The notes under the pieces are model-generated. The model had not been told where the DNA came from. It saw nothing but the letters and a program-made list of their open reading frames with translations, and made no database searches. Position numbers and translations under genes: made by a program. Below are positions 39,101 to 49,025 of a stretch of DNA of 64,000 bases, one piece after another; position 1 is the first letter of the stretch, and each line of letters starts with the position of its first letter. Origin of the DNA: Mactromeris polynyma (lineage: Eukaryota; Mollusca; Bivalvia; Venerida; Mactridae); assembly GCA_032209605.1 (NCBI GenBank), contig JASFXZ010000029.1:3709001-3773000 (forward strand), in the 5' to 3' direction.

Positions 39101-42100
39101 TGAGGTGGTCTTAATATTGAGGTTGAATAATGGGCAAAGCAGTGAAAATGGACTTGAAAATTGCATACTTAATTTTGAGGTTGTCTTATTATTGAGGTAG
39201 TCTTTAAGTGAGGTTTTACTGTATATGTTGTATACTTGATATTCAGGATAAGACACAGATGACCATGTTGGTGACTTGGTTGATAGAACTGTACCTGAAT
39301 CAGCTTGGTGGATTGAAGGAGAAACAGTTAGAGGCTTCCCCAAGCTTCAAAGTTCTACAAGACGAATTTCAGTCATTCCTGAAACAAACTCGTGTAAAAG
39401 TAAGTTGAAATTTATATCACATGTATACATTACATACTGTGGCAGATTTTAATTATAGGTTATTTATAAAGGGCCTTCATGGTCAAGTTGTTATGCTTGC
39501 AATTTTCAGTTTGTAAGTGAGGCAGCCATCCAGCTGGCTTAGGGTAGATCAGTGACTCCACCCAGCTGTCCGCCAGGGGTCTATCTCCACCCTAAGGTCG
39601 CTACTTGACCCTGGCTCTTTAAGGTCTTTTGAAACTGTTTGTCTGTGTATTGTACAATATTTGAGTTGAAGTCTAGTGCACACATATGATTGTCACTACT
39701 ATTATGAAATGTCAGCCTGATAACTGAATTACAGTTACTGGCGTAAGTTGTCTTCATACAAATCTGTCTGAAGCAAAGGGAAAATATATTCATGTGGATT
39801 GAGAAGATTGTGTAAAGTTGGGTAGATTTACATCACTTGATCAAAAGTTAAATCTGCTTTTGTAACTACATGAGTCTCAGAAATCTTTAGAACAGAAAAG
39901 CAACATAATGTTTATTCCAATAGACTTGGTCCACACATTCACCTTAGATAGCAGAGGAACCCTATTGATTTTGGGGTCACAGGGTCAAAGGTCAAGGTCA
40001 CAGTGGGGGCATAACGTTTTACAAACATCTCTTGTTCTTATAGAAGGGCTGTATGAATATATATTGAATTGTTTGTGTTACATAGTGTATTTATGATTTC
40101 AGGAATGCGTGGTACACAATAAACATGTGGTGTATGATTTGATTGCCAGTCACGGAGATGTTGTAGATCTAGTCTTCTTTGCTCATTTAATGCAAGGTAT
40201 GTTAATATACTGTTCACTTTATCTTACTGATGAGTGGACTTTTCTTTCAAAGAGGATTATTTTTCTAATGTTTATTGTTAACCAATGTAAAAAACAACAA
40301 TATACCGAGTATTCTACGTAAGGTGTAATAGAAGGAATCTTTTTTCCTGAACAACGGGCAATTACTTTCAATAAAAAACACACGGAGCATTATGAAATCT
40401 GTGTAGTTAACCCTCATTAGGGGCTTAAACTTCAGCGGTTTCATTATCATATCGCTTCTTACCTTAGACAAATAGGCAACTGGAAATAAACTGCAAGTCT
40501 TTTATAAAGCAATATTTGGTTTGATTAAAGCTGTTTATGGTATTTTCAGTTATTGTAATATAGAGTTACTGTTCAAAATGTTCTAAATGTGATAATTTCT
40601 TGGTATAAATGAAATTTCTGACCGATGAATTTGAATGAACAAGGTCCAACTGTATATAAGGGAGATAACTTGTTTCACAGTAGACGAAACATAAATAAGT
40701 GTCTATCTTCCTGCTTATGATTATTATATATATGACAGATTATGAGAAAGTTGTCAGTCACCATATACAGTACGACAATTACCGTGGAGCTCTTGAAGTC
40801 TTATCTAAACAGGTAAATATACTTAGACTTAATTTTGCCAAAAGATCCAACTCGGATAGCTCCGGCAATAGAGCGTCCAATATGAGTCCTGTGTAACTTT
40901 CAGAAAAAGTAGTGGAAAAGTTCCCAGGACAAAACTAGGTGTTAGATAAAAACGAGAATTGAAACAGAAAAAATAGATTTTAACGATGGTTAGTGGAAGA
41001 ATTATCACTGGAAAGTCTTCAAAAACTTAATCTATACTTGTACAATAAATGTCCCCATAAATTAACACGTCAACTATCAATATTGTCTGTGATATAAAGA
41101 CAATAATTTCATGCCCATGTAAAGAAAGAACTGACAATGTTTTTTATTCCAATATTAAACGATCTGTACATTTTTGTAGATAACTTCTGCAAAGTTTTTG
41201 TTCTTTAAATGTATTTAATCAAACAATGTGTGCTATTAATACGGTAAAGAATAAAACAAATATATTTTATTTTCAGTCTGACATGAGCCTATACTATAAA
41301 TTCTCTCCCTTGTTGATACAACATATACCCAAGGATACAGTGAAAGCCTGGATAGGTCAGGGTTCTCGTCTCGATCCAAAGAAACTGATTCCAGCACTAG
41401 TACAGTACGATCACAAACAATATCCAGAGCAGGTCGGTACTCAGATATTTAAGAAAAATATATTTCTTACCTCGCTATGAAGGCATGTAGTTTGGTTTTA
41501 GAATACATGGAAACCTCGATAATATGACCACCCTTTGGACCCTCGAAAACAGGTCTTATTATTGAGGTGGTCTTAATATTGAGGTTGAATAAAGAGCAAA
41601 ATAGGGAAAATGGATTTTTCATTTTGAGATGGTTTTATTAGTGAGGTGGTCTCTAAGTGAGGTTTACTGTCATTTGTACTAATATGTACATAAAATATGT
41701 AATAAACTGCACATTGCAAGAATATGTTGACAAGAGGCCAATTATTGTATTCCCATGCAAGTCTGTAGTTTTTCTTGCCGACTTGGAAATGAAATTAAGA
41801 CCCATTCCCTTCTTAGAAAAGCATGTATTTTCCCTATTTGATGATAAGTTCCTACAGGTTATTTTCAATCATAAAACCAGAAATTTTGACCAGTAATATA
41901 ACACATATTTTATGATACTGATGCATCATGGGGAATTTTTTTATGCTACAGTCTGACCTTGTTAATTCAACAACCTTCTATCCAAATACATGTTATCATC
42001 TGAAAGAAATATCAGCTAGGCCCTGATGAATTCGAATGAACGAGGTCTGACTGTATTTTTATTAGAGAAAGATTTCTTGCATTTATCATACAGGGCAATG

Positions 42101-45100
42101 AAGTGATACATTATCTGCAGTATTGTGTGAATAACCTGAAGAATAAGGACCAAGCGATACATAACTACTTACTGTCATTGTATGCACAACTACAGCCGAG
42201 TAATCTGATGGGATATCTGCAGGATCAGGACAAGGTGGGTCGGGATACCGTGTTTAAACTATTAAACGCTGTCGTTGATTGAAGGGATATTGATGCATCA
42301 TTGATATTTTTCAGTGGATCAATTATTGATACATTTTTAAAAAAAATCGATAGTTATGAATAATAAATACATGCCTGAATACGACGATAATTCACCCATA
42401 AACAAAAATGGAGGCAAGTGTGCTGTTAACAGGCAATGTCTTAAACATTGCCGTACCTATCAAATGTGTACAAGGAAAAATAAATAACGGAAGATTGTCC
42501 ATATTTTTTTATTTTTTTTGTAAAAACAAACCTACTTCATAAAAGTGTGGCAACAAGATGGTCCAAGTGATACATAAACATGTATAAGACATAAATAAAA
42601 ATGTAATATATGATATCACAAACTGCAGGCATGTAAATGTTATTTTAGTAAACGATACTTGTTGTATCATCAATATATTGATATCATTGACATGCATTTT
42701 GTCAAATCATTGACAGCTCTAGTTTCAACGCACTACTTACTGCATTTTTACTGTGTAAGTGATGGTGTTGTGAATTTCTTAAAATAGTGAAAAATATTAG
42801 CCAGCATTAATTTCTTTATATACTTTTGCATACTTGACTATTGAATGTAATAATACTCTGTGATTCGTTATTATTTCTGCCTGCAAAATGTCTGATATCG
42901 CTGACACTTAACTGTTTGACTCGCAAACACATCTACGTATGCAATCTGTTGGTTTGGCCATCCTTCTGACCTTAAGAAATTGACTTGCATTTACTGGGTA
43001 CATTCAAAATACCAAAATCTGTATGGCTTTATTTTGATTGTTTTCAGGAACTGTGCTATGACTTGAAGTATGCATTACGTCTATGTTCTGAGTATGGATT
43101 GAAGAAGGAATGTGTACATATATATTCACTGATGGAGTTATATGAGGAAGCCGTGGAGTTGGCATTAACTGTGAGTGATATTCTCATTTCTGTTATAATG
43201 GGGGTTGTATTAGTTTGACTCTGTGGTCAATGAGTCCGAATATATATAATTTGTGAGGAAACCAAGCGGGGCATCCAGTAAGTTGTCTGATCAATAACTT
43301 ATGAAGCATTTGTCCAATCATTACCAAATTTGGTCAGAATGTGTATTGGCATAATATCTCGGACAAGTCACTACAGAGTTATCGCCCTTTAATTATAGAA
43401 ATTACCTAAAATAAGTCTCATATAATTCTTTTTACACTGATTTTTGTTCACACTCCAGTGACATAACCTTAGAACGGGCGTATTTTGCGATAGTCAGCAC
43501 TTTAAAAATTTTGAACAATACTACATTGTATGATATTTTGCTAACCATATTTAGCTTTGTAAAGCTCCTGTCTTATGTTTATATTAGTGAATCTTCAAAC
43601 TTACAGGTGGATGTAGAATTGGCTAAAGGCAAAGCCAAGAAGTTGAATGAAGAAGATGTTGAACTACGTAAAAAGCTTTGGCTTAGAATTGGTGAGTAGG
43701 CTGATAAAGTGATAATATTGATGGATGAAGGCAAAACAAGTCTATCTGCTTGTTTATCGATATATATATAGTTTAGTTTCCCTTTCACCTCTTGATATGG
43801 GCTTGCGTTTGGTCATTGAACTTCAAAAAAGTATTACAAAAATGTATATAACAATATTTTCATTGTTAGGAAAGAAAAACATGTAAAAATGTTTTGATAA
43901 ATAATGCACCGATCCAAGCACCAGATGAAAGCAAACAATATTTCTCACTGTATGTGATATGGTACTATGTATTGAGCAATGCAAAGTACTATGCGGTATG
44001 TCTGTAACAAACTGTCAGAAATCATAAATCTGATTTTTGTGCCCCCCCCACACAAGATTTACCTGTGTCTGTCCATCAGTCAGTCCAACTTAAACAGTTA
44101 CTGTGATATTTCTCGGATACTAAAGTACTATACTGAGTACTTGACTGCCAAACTGGAAGTTGTAGGGAAGGCATTTGTTCTCCGTGACAAGTTGTCAGTT
44201 GCTTATGGGAGAACGGGACAAGTCTGTTTGATTTCAATGGGTTTTATGCTGTTTAACAATTTATCAGTCATATGTGGCAGCCAGTTGACCTAACCAGTTT
44301 TCTTGGAATTTAATAACAACCAGTACTAACTGACAACCTCTCCATATGTGGAGGACATGACCGCTGTCAATGTCACGGAAGAATATAACCTGCCCAACCC
44401 AGGAATCAAACACGTTAGTACTGGTTGGAACCCCAGGAGCTTTGATTAGATCAATGGTCAGCCATACATAACACGTCAGTAAATGGTGAACTAACTTGTC
44501 AGACCTCGATTTCAGCAGATCCGAAATTTTATTTCAAATAATACAAGGTTTCAAAAAGCCCATTTTAATTCAACCTGCCTAAAAAGATACGAGATATACC
44601 AGGACCAGATATTTATTTCGAATGATACCAAGTATTCGGATAGAAGGTTGTCGAATAAACGAGGTCCAACTGTATGTCAAATGCTGCTCATTATTTCAGC
44701 TCGACATGTGGTTGAGGAAGAGAAAGATGTAAAACAAGCCATGGCATTCCTGCATGATTGTGATCTTCTCAAGATTGAAGATATCTTGCCTTTCTTCCCT
44801 GACTTTGTTACCATTGATCATTTCAAGGTATTTATCTGTCTTTGTAGGACAATAGAACGTATATATATAGGTTCATGTTTTTTTTCCAAAACAGCGAAGA
44901 TGTTCAAAAACAGATACGGATTCATCTAGAATAACAGTAAAACCTTAATCATATATCACCCTGGGGACCATTTAAAACTGGTCTTCTTATCGAGGTGGTC
45001 TTGATATTGAGGTTGAATAAGGAGTAAAACTATTAGCTTGAAAGGTGTGGTCTTATTATTGAGATGGTCTTATTATTGAGATGGTCTTATTATTGAGATG

Positions 45101-47937
45101 GTCTTATTATTGAGATGGTCTTATTATTGAGATGGTCTTATTATTGAGATGATCTTATTATTGAGGTTTTACTGTATTATTCCATTTTAAATAAAAAAAG
45201 ATGTTTTGGATAGATTTATTATAAACACTACATCTGTATTGTTTAATTTCAAAAGTTTTGTATAATATTTGACGACCACATATATTGTCGTTATTTTCTG
45301 TTTTACTATAATTTTTAAACAAAATCTTTCCATCTTCTACGCATTGTCATGTTATTACATGTCAATATTATTTTCTTAGGCTTCAAAAATATCTTGTGTA
45401 AACATATGAAACATAACAAATTAGTGTACAGTTTTGAATAGACCTACTAAGAAATGTATCTCAACATTACTTACAATGGTAACATTTCGGACGGTTGCCA
45501 CGTCCGTTTTACTTCTTTATCTAGAAAAACGCATAGCGCAGAAACGTCAGTATTTAAAAGTGAAGTAAACCGTGTTACAATTTCATGTTGGCTTTTAATC
45601 GTTAATCCATTCCTTTGTAGCTTTTTGATAAGCTTATCCACTTAGAACAACCCAGTGGTACATAATGAAATAATCAGTAAAATGTTTTTCCGAATTACAG
45701 TAAAACCTCAATAATAAGACCACCCTTGGGACTCTTGAAAACTGGTGGTCATATTGAGGTGGTCTTAATATCGAGGTTGAATAAAGAACAAAACTGTGAA
45801 AATGGACTTGAAAAGTGAATTCTTTGGGAGGTCCGTGTGGGGAGGTACTGTCTTATGTATGTGGTGTTCCCTGTAGCACCTTATTCCTTCTCTGAGGTGG
45901 TCTTAATATTGAGGTGGTCTTAATATTGAGGTGGTCTTAATTTCGAGATGGTCTTTAAGTGAGGTTTTACTGTATATACATGTGTGTGTATTTAAGCTAT
46001 GTTTTAATGTTATTTCAGGATGCCATTGTATCATCATTACAAGAATATAATCAAGATATTGATAGACTAAAAGATGAAATGGAGGAAGCCACTAACAGTG
46101 CTGAAGAAATAAGGAAAGAGATCCAAGGATTTAGAAACAAGTAAGGAATAGTTGTACCTTAATCAGGGGTTTGAATATTTGGATTCAGAGCCCCGGAGTT
46201 CGACTTTCAGATCAATATAAATCTGACAAGTTTTTATGGTGGGGTAGGGGCGAATCTGCTTCTGAACGAATTAAATTGTGTAGGAACGTTACTGTATCGA
46301 TCATGGTGGTGGGCAGTTTGTGAAAAACGACTGCTCGATAAAATAATATTATTCAGTGATTTATGTGATATAAATGGATTTTTTAAAAAGTTAATTTTTC
46401 ACGTAGTGTTAGATAAAAATAGAACTGTAGTCATTTCATTATTTAATTTTCATTTGAACTGGTAATTTGTTGCTCATGTATATTGAATGTGTAAAGCTCA
46501 AACAAAGGATTTTATCTCGGTCACTATTTAGGCTATATAAGTTGGGATGTAATGTGTTTACTTTTTTCATTAATTTTTTTATTTTCCTTCCATTTTCGAA
46601 CTATCTTTGTCATATATTTTGTAAATGGCCGAAGTTAAATATTATTGCCGTTACGCCAATAAACTTTGATCTTTGGTCTTAATTTGTCAACATTTTGAGC
46701 TATAATTAACAATGTGTCTAAAAAGAATATGGGACGATATTGATAGTACTGATGTGTTGTTGTTGTTGTTGTTGCCAGGTACGCTCAAGTAAAAGCATTG
46801 GACAAATGTTCTAAATGTGGCTTTCCTCTGTTGACCCGAGCATTCTACCTGTTTCCATGCCAACATAAATTCCATTCTGACTGTCTCATAGAAGAGGTGA
46901 GTATTTGTGACAGTTTAAAAACTGATGGAAGAATTATTAAAGTTTTTGTTTTTATTTGGTTCAACACCATTTTTGACATTTTTAGTCCTTGAAAATGGGA
47001 AAAAAGTAGTTAAAAAGTCCTTGAAAAGTACATAAATATTTTTATGGAAGTTCTGTATGAACCATGACTATGTACTATAGAAGGGATAAGGAGGGAGAGA
47101 ACTCCTGTGGTCTTGATATTGATAGTTCACTGTAGAGTTATCTTTTAATTGATATCGTTAAATTAATTAGTTTTATTTGACTTTATTAAATGTGATCTCA
47201 GACATTTTACCCTTATATTGTTGTTGTCCTATGCTTACAGATTTTGCCAAATTTAACGGGAAAGACTGGTGCTAAGGTGAAAGAGTTGCAGAAGAAGTTA
47301 GCGGAGAGAGAAGATTCTAGGCAGAGTGTTATAGGAAAGCCTGACCCCCTAGTGGACTCCAAACAGTCATTGAAGGTTTGTCACCTAAATATCGAGGGGT
47401 TAGCGCCAGAATCTACCATCTCCTTAATACATTTATATGGAGATAGCTGGCTCCAACACCTCGATATATTTGAGCGAGACCATGACAAAACTTGTATTAG
47501 TGACATTGGTTATGTCGTTGAGTATTTCCCAATCAAACTTTTGATGTCTCAAACTAAGCACATTGTCCGAAGATATGCTGGATGCTTAATTGTGATTTAT
47601 AGAATGAAATGAGCGAGGAAATATTTATAAGTATTGCATCATTTGTTTTCGTTTCCTATTTGAAGAGCAGAAGATTTTTTGAGAATTATATACATTCTGA
47701 CACAACATCTACATTTTGTAGCTTACTTTTGCACCTTGTTCTTAATATTGAGTTTGCTATAAAAAAGAAAAGTAGACGTCGGACTATATGAATTACCGTT
47801 ATCATCGCTGTTGTATTTTTCAGGCCGAGTTGGATGATCTCGTCGCGTCGGAATGTATTTATTGCGGCATTTATATGATCCGAAGTATCGATAAACCGTT
47901 TATAGATGATAATGAAGAGGACGTTGGCTGGCTTTAA
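24115..47937 (+). CDS. VPS18: VPS18, HOPS/CORVET core subunit with C-terminal RING (complete, 27 coding exons)
   Basis: Exons: 24115-24192, 25930-26006, 26644-26753, 27687-27835, 28446-28530, 29335-29414, 32734-32840, 33380-33471, 33959-34057, 34838-35006, 35690-35747, 36373-36476, 37055-37115, 37580-37644, 38244-38379, 39247-39399, 40103-40196, 40739-40812, 41277-41432, 42094-42234, 43048-43170, 43607-43691, 44700-44827, 46019-46140, 46779-46896, 47241-47375, 47824-47937. These sum to 2913 nt: 970 aa plus TAA, close to the usual length of about 970. The start MTSILDQYENA resembles the vertebrate N-terminus. The order is an N-terminal beta-propeller region (about 1-380), an alpha-solenoid with clathrin-type repeats (YKFSPLLIQHIP, SRLDPKKLIPALV), DILPFFPDFVTIDHFK, a coiled coil (about 810-850), and a RING-H2 (C859, C862, C876, H878, H881, C884, C944, C947). 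The end is SIDKPFIDDNEEDVGWL. Family role: tethering of late endosomes and lysosomes. A TTTACAG at 24089-24095 marks a 5'UTR acceptor 20 nt before the ATG. Exon 19 has a weak donor (GTCGGT). Confidence 0.97.
24659..25413. mobile_element. piggyBac-like MITE in VPS18 intron 1
   Basis: The sequence begins TTAA then CCCTTTACTCC and ends GGAGTAAAGGG then TTAA (TTAA at 24655-24658 and 25414-25417). The TTAA target and the CCCTTT terminus are the piggyBac signature. The 755-bp interior is non-coding and begins with a 35-bp tandem repeat. Confidence 0.75.
24673..24777. repeat. 35-bp tandem repeat, 3 copies, inside the piggyBac-like MITE
   Basis: ATCACTCGTTTTCACGCCC with its following CTAATCGTATCTCCATG recurs at 24673, 24708 and 24743 with minor changes. 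Confidence 0.8.
26040..26215. repeat. Dispersed repeat, partner of 22290-22480, in VPS18 intron 2
   Basis: It carries ACTTCCTACTATG, TTTGAACTCTCGCTCGG, TAGTTTCTGAATCG and TTGACATTTTGATCC in the partner's order. Confidence 0.5.
27018..27305 (+). pseudogene. Degenerate Tc1-like transposase C-terminal fragment in VPS18 intron 3
   Basis: The translation contains WPAIDPDLNPIEYI, the hallmark WPA-SPDLNPIE block around the last catalytic acid of Tc1/mariner DDE transposases. About 45 residues later comes VIRRRVQAGLIGVR, matching the usual Tc1 C-terminus (R-R-R-V-x-A followed by a GGHTRY-like end), here interrupted by stops. No upstream DDE portion is readable, so this is a dead 3' remnant in the same orientation as VPS18. 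Confidence 0.75.
28115..28332 (+). repeat. Dispersed repeat (GGTCAAAGG type), VPS18 intron 4
   Basis: CTTGGTCGACACATTCATCT, AGCAGAGGAACCCTAT, GGGTCAAAGGCCAAGG and TTTTACAAACATCTCTTGT are shared in order with 39921-40036. The upstream GTCTGTCCGTCGGTCGG stretch is part of the longer form. Confidence 0.75.
29172..29265. repeat. Nested inverted repeats in VPS18 intron 5
   Basis: The outer arms are AATTTTCCTTATCATGTAC and GTACATGATAAGGAAATTG. Inside is a second inverted pair, CACGGACATATAA and TTATATGTCCGTG. The intron ends about 70 bp downstream. Confidence 0.75.
29640..29990 (+). repeat. Dispersed repeat shared with 59135-59290 and 59600-59695
   Basis: GGATTTCGGTAAT, TATCGAAAGGT, GTTCGGTTGAAGAGAA and AACATAAGATTTGATTGG recur in the spacer between the membrane genes. 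This copy is in VPS18 intron 6. Confidence 0.65.
31106..31785. repeat. 20-bp minisatellite, 34 copies, in VPS18 intron 6
   Basis: The unit GCGTACACAGTGATTCAATG repeats without length change for 680 bp. Variants occur in runs: copies 1-4 end CAATG (copies 2-4 begin GTGTA), 5-6 end CAGTG, 7-17 end CAATG, and 18-34 end CAGTG. Confidence 0.97.
32152..32409. mobile_element. MITE family A copy in VPS18 intron 6
   Basis: It starts ACCGTAAAACCTCATTTAAA and ends AGTGAGGTTTTTACTGTA, with AAGACCACC/GGTGGTCTT modules inside. An internal TTTACTGTA at about 32332-32340 suggests a nested or composite insertion. Confidence 0.6.
33040..33140 (-). repeat. tRNA-like SINE head in VPS18 intron 7
   Basis: The minus strand has TTAAGTGGTTATGG (A-box-like) and GAGGGTTCAAATCCCGC (B-box-like). 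Confidence 0.5.
33774..33927. mobile_element. MITE family B copy in VPS18 intron 8, 31 bp before exon 9
   Basis: It contains CCAAATTCTTGGTATCATCC and TGTCAGGTCCTTATGTATCT and ends GAACGAGGTTCAACTGTA. The left terminus is decayed. Confidence 0.65.
34501..34866. repeat. VPS18: 61-bp tandem repeat, 6 copies, spanning the exon 10 splice acceptor of VPS18
   Basis: Copies start at 34501, 34562, 34623, 34684, 34745 and 34806. Each has 32 bp of intron end (ACCTAGTCACATGGTGAGAT ... TTGACAG) followed by 29 bp of exon 10 (GACCTGGTGTATATTATGG ... GAT). Only the last copy continues into ACCAGCGGC and the true exon. Spliced in the exon 9 phase, each upstream acceptor reads GPGVYYGDIDT and then TAG. Confidence 0.95.
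36575..36812 (-). repeat. tRNA-derived SINE in VPS18 intron 12
   Basis: The minus strand starts with TGGCTCAGTGGTTCTGTG (A box) and CTGGGTCCGAGCCCC (B box), followed by a SINE body. The body end (CACATGACATG block) recurs at 52866-52930 and 61035-61090, next to the membrane-protein genes. Confidence 0.65.
38461..38645. repeat. 59-bp tandem repeat, about 3 copies, in VPS18 intron 15
   Basis: TTGAATTGATGCTGGTCC followed by TTGAAAACTCCTTGAAAA and CTAAAACCCTGGAAAAG recurs every 59 bp. CCTTGAAAA sub-repeats are visible inside the unit and also near 46985-47030. Confidence 0.85.
39048..39221. mobile_element. MITE family A copy in VPS18 intron 15
   Basis: CAGTCAAACCTCAATAATAA to AGTGAGGTTTTACTG, flanked by TA on both sides. 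The ends resemble pogo/Tigger-type termini. It ends 25 bp before exon 16. Confidence 0.75.
39921..40036 (+). repeat. Dispersed repeat (GGTCAAAGG type), VPS18 intron 16
   Basis: A shorter copy of the 28115-28332 repeat with the same 3' end, ACAAACATCTCTTGTT. Confidence 0.75.
40605..40656. mobile_element. Partial MITE family B end in VPS18 intron 17
   Basis: Only the right end is recognisable: AATTTGAATGAACAAGG followed by TCCAACTGTA. Confidence 0.5.
41505..41669. mobile_element. MITE family A copy in VPS18 intron 19
   Basis: A diverged copy beginning near ATGGAAACCTCGATAATATG and ending AAGTGAGGTTTACTG, with the same GACCACC...GGTGGTC layout as the other copies. Confidence 0.65.
41949..42053. 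mobile_element. MITE family B copy in VPS18 intron 19, 40 bp before exon 20
   Basis: CAGTCTGACCTTGTTAATTC to GAACGAGGTCTGACTG, flanked by TA on both sides; internally deleted compared with longer copies. Confidence 0.7.
43260..43510 (-). repeat. Inverted partner of the 11770-12380 repeat, in VPS18 intron 21
   Basis: It carries reverse complements of the kinesin-intron repeat, including AGAATGTGTATTGGCATAAT, AGAGTTATCGCCCTTTAAT and CACTCCAGTGACATAACC. Confidence 0.75.
44296..44450. repeat. SINE relic related to 1232-1420
   Basis: It shares CAGTACTAACT, CTCCATATG and GTGGAGGACA elements with the copy near 1232-1420. It lies in VPS18 intron 22. Confidence 0.4.
44497..44673. mobile_element. MITE family B copy in VPS18 intron 22, 26 bp before exon 23
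   Basis: GTCAGACCTCGATTTCAGC to AACGAGGTCCAACTG. The exon 23 acceptor follows at once, so the branch point probably lies in or beside the element. Confidence 0.7.
44935..45174. mobile_element. MITE family A copy with internal 17-bp amplification in VPS18 intron 23
   Basis: CAGTAAAACCTTAATCATA to TTGAGGTTTTACTG. Its right half is expanded by a tandem 17-bp unit. Confidence 0.7.
45061..45162. repeat. 17-bp tandem repeat, 6 copies, within a MITE
   Basis: GAGATGGTCTTATTATT starts at 45061, 45078, 45095, 45112, 45129 and 45146 (the last with GATGATC). The unit is the inner end of the MITE arm itself. Confidence 0.85.
45698..45972. mobile_element. MITE family A copy in VPS18 intron 23, 46 bp before exon 24
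   Basis: CAGTAAAACCTCAATAATAA to AGTGAGGTTTTACTG with TA on both sides. It contains about 60 bp of foreign sequence (about 45830-45895) sharing CTTATGTATGTGG and GTTCCCTGTAGCA with 19200-19225. Confidence 0.7.
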
Positions 47938-48370
47938 GCTATTATAACCCTGGACAGAAATCAAATAGTGTGACATAGTGCTGAAATTTAAGATATCATT
48001 AAAAAATGTGCTAGAGCTATTTTTCTAGCATTCAAAGATCAAGCATTTATATTTGTATGTTTAAAATATATATCCTCACTGGGGGTTGCAACAATCATCA
48101 TAAGTGAGCTGTTGAACTTGAATACATGTATACTATATAAAAGCCAATGCTTGACTAAGGAAGAAGTTACAAGCTCCGGTGAATATAATCTTTTCCAATA
48201 TTTTTTGACTTATTACGAAAGCAATAGTTTTTCTTCATACCAATTTTTCTGTTTACTTACTTAATTTAGAGGTGAAAAATTACATTCTTGCACTGAATAT
48301 TAATTCATGTGGCTGGTAACCATGCTTCTGGCTAGATGTAAGTTCAGTGGTTGCTGTATGAGCACAATAA

Positions 48371-48614
48371 CAGTTCTGTTCACAACAACAGTTCTGTTCA
48401 CAACAACAGTTCTGTTCACAACAACAGTTCTGTTCACAACAACAGTTCTGTTCACAACAACAGTTCTGTTCACAACAACAGTTCTGTTCACAACAACAGT
48501 TCTGTTCACAACAACAGTTCTGTTCACAACAACAGTTCTGTTCACAACAACAGTTCTGTTCACAACAACAGTTCTGTTCACAACAACAGTTCTGTTCACA
48601 ACAACAGTTCTGTT
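48371..48614. repeat. 18-bp minisatellite, about 13.5 copies, downstream of VPS18
   Basis: CAGTTCTGTTCACAACAA repeats almost perfectly for 244 bp. Each unit contains the short hairpin AACAG-TT-CTGTT. Because 18 is a multiple of three, stop-free frames exist on both strands (NNSSVH, NRTVVV and NCCCEQ repeats); I treat these as by-products. It begins about 430 bp after the VPS18 stop and may lie in the 3'UTR. Confidence 0.95.
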
Positions 48615-48889
48615 GTAGGATAATCAAAATACTTAAAGCGGTATATCATATTTTATGTAATTAGGGTATGTAAAAATCTTTTTTTTATGTATTTGGGTAT
48701 ACATTAGAACTTCCTTTCTGATTTTTCAAAATCTCGTCTTTCGATTGATGTCTAAAATTGGCTACTTTCAGTTTAGAAACATGTTAATATCAAACTATCA
48801 GGATGTCTTTTTGTAAAATTCAGTTTAGGTGGTGTAAAAATACCATAAATCTAAACAAGAAGTTAGAGAAAAATGAAATGCTGCTTTAA

Positions 48890-49025
48890 ACTGGTGGAAG
48901 AGGGGTAGAACGCCTGACTCCAAAGATTGTGAGTTCAAATTCCATATGGGCAAGGTTGAACAGCACACTTACAATCCCTGAATTAGATGTGAGTACCGGA
49001 TCGGTTTCCATGGAAGCAGTCAGCA
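48890..49025 (+). repeat. tRNA-like SINE head downstream of VPS18
   Basis: GGAAGAGGGGTAGAACGCC (A-box-like) and TGTGAGTTCAAATTCC (B-box-like) are spaced as in a tRNA, but the sequence does not close a cloverleaf. Confidence 0.45.

Noticed and set aside
48280..48627. Open frames on both strands across the 18-bp array (NNSSVH, NRTVVV, NCCCEQ repeats)
   Set aside because: The unit length is a multiple of three and has no stop, so all these frames are automatic. No splice or start context supports a gene.
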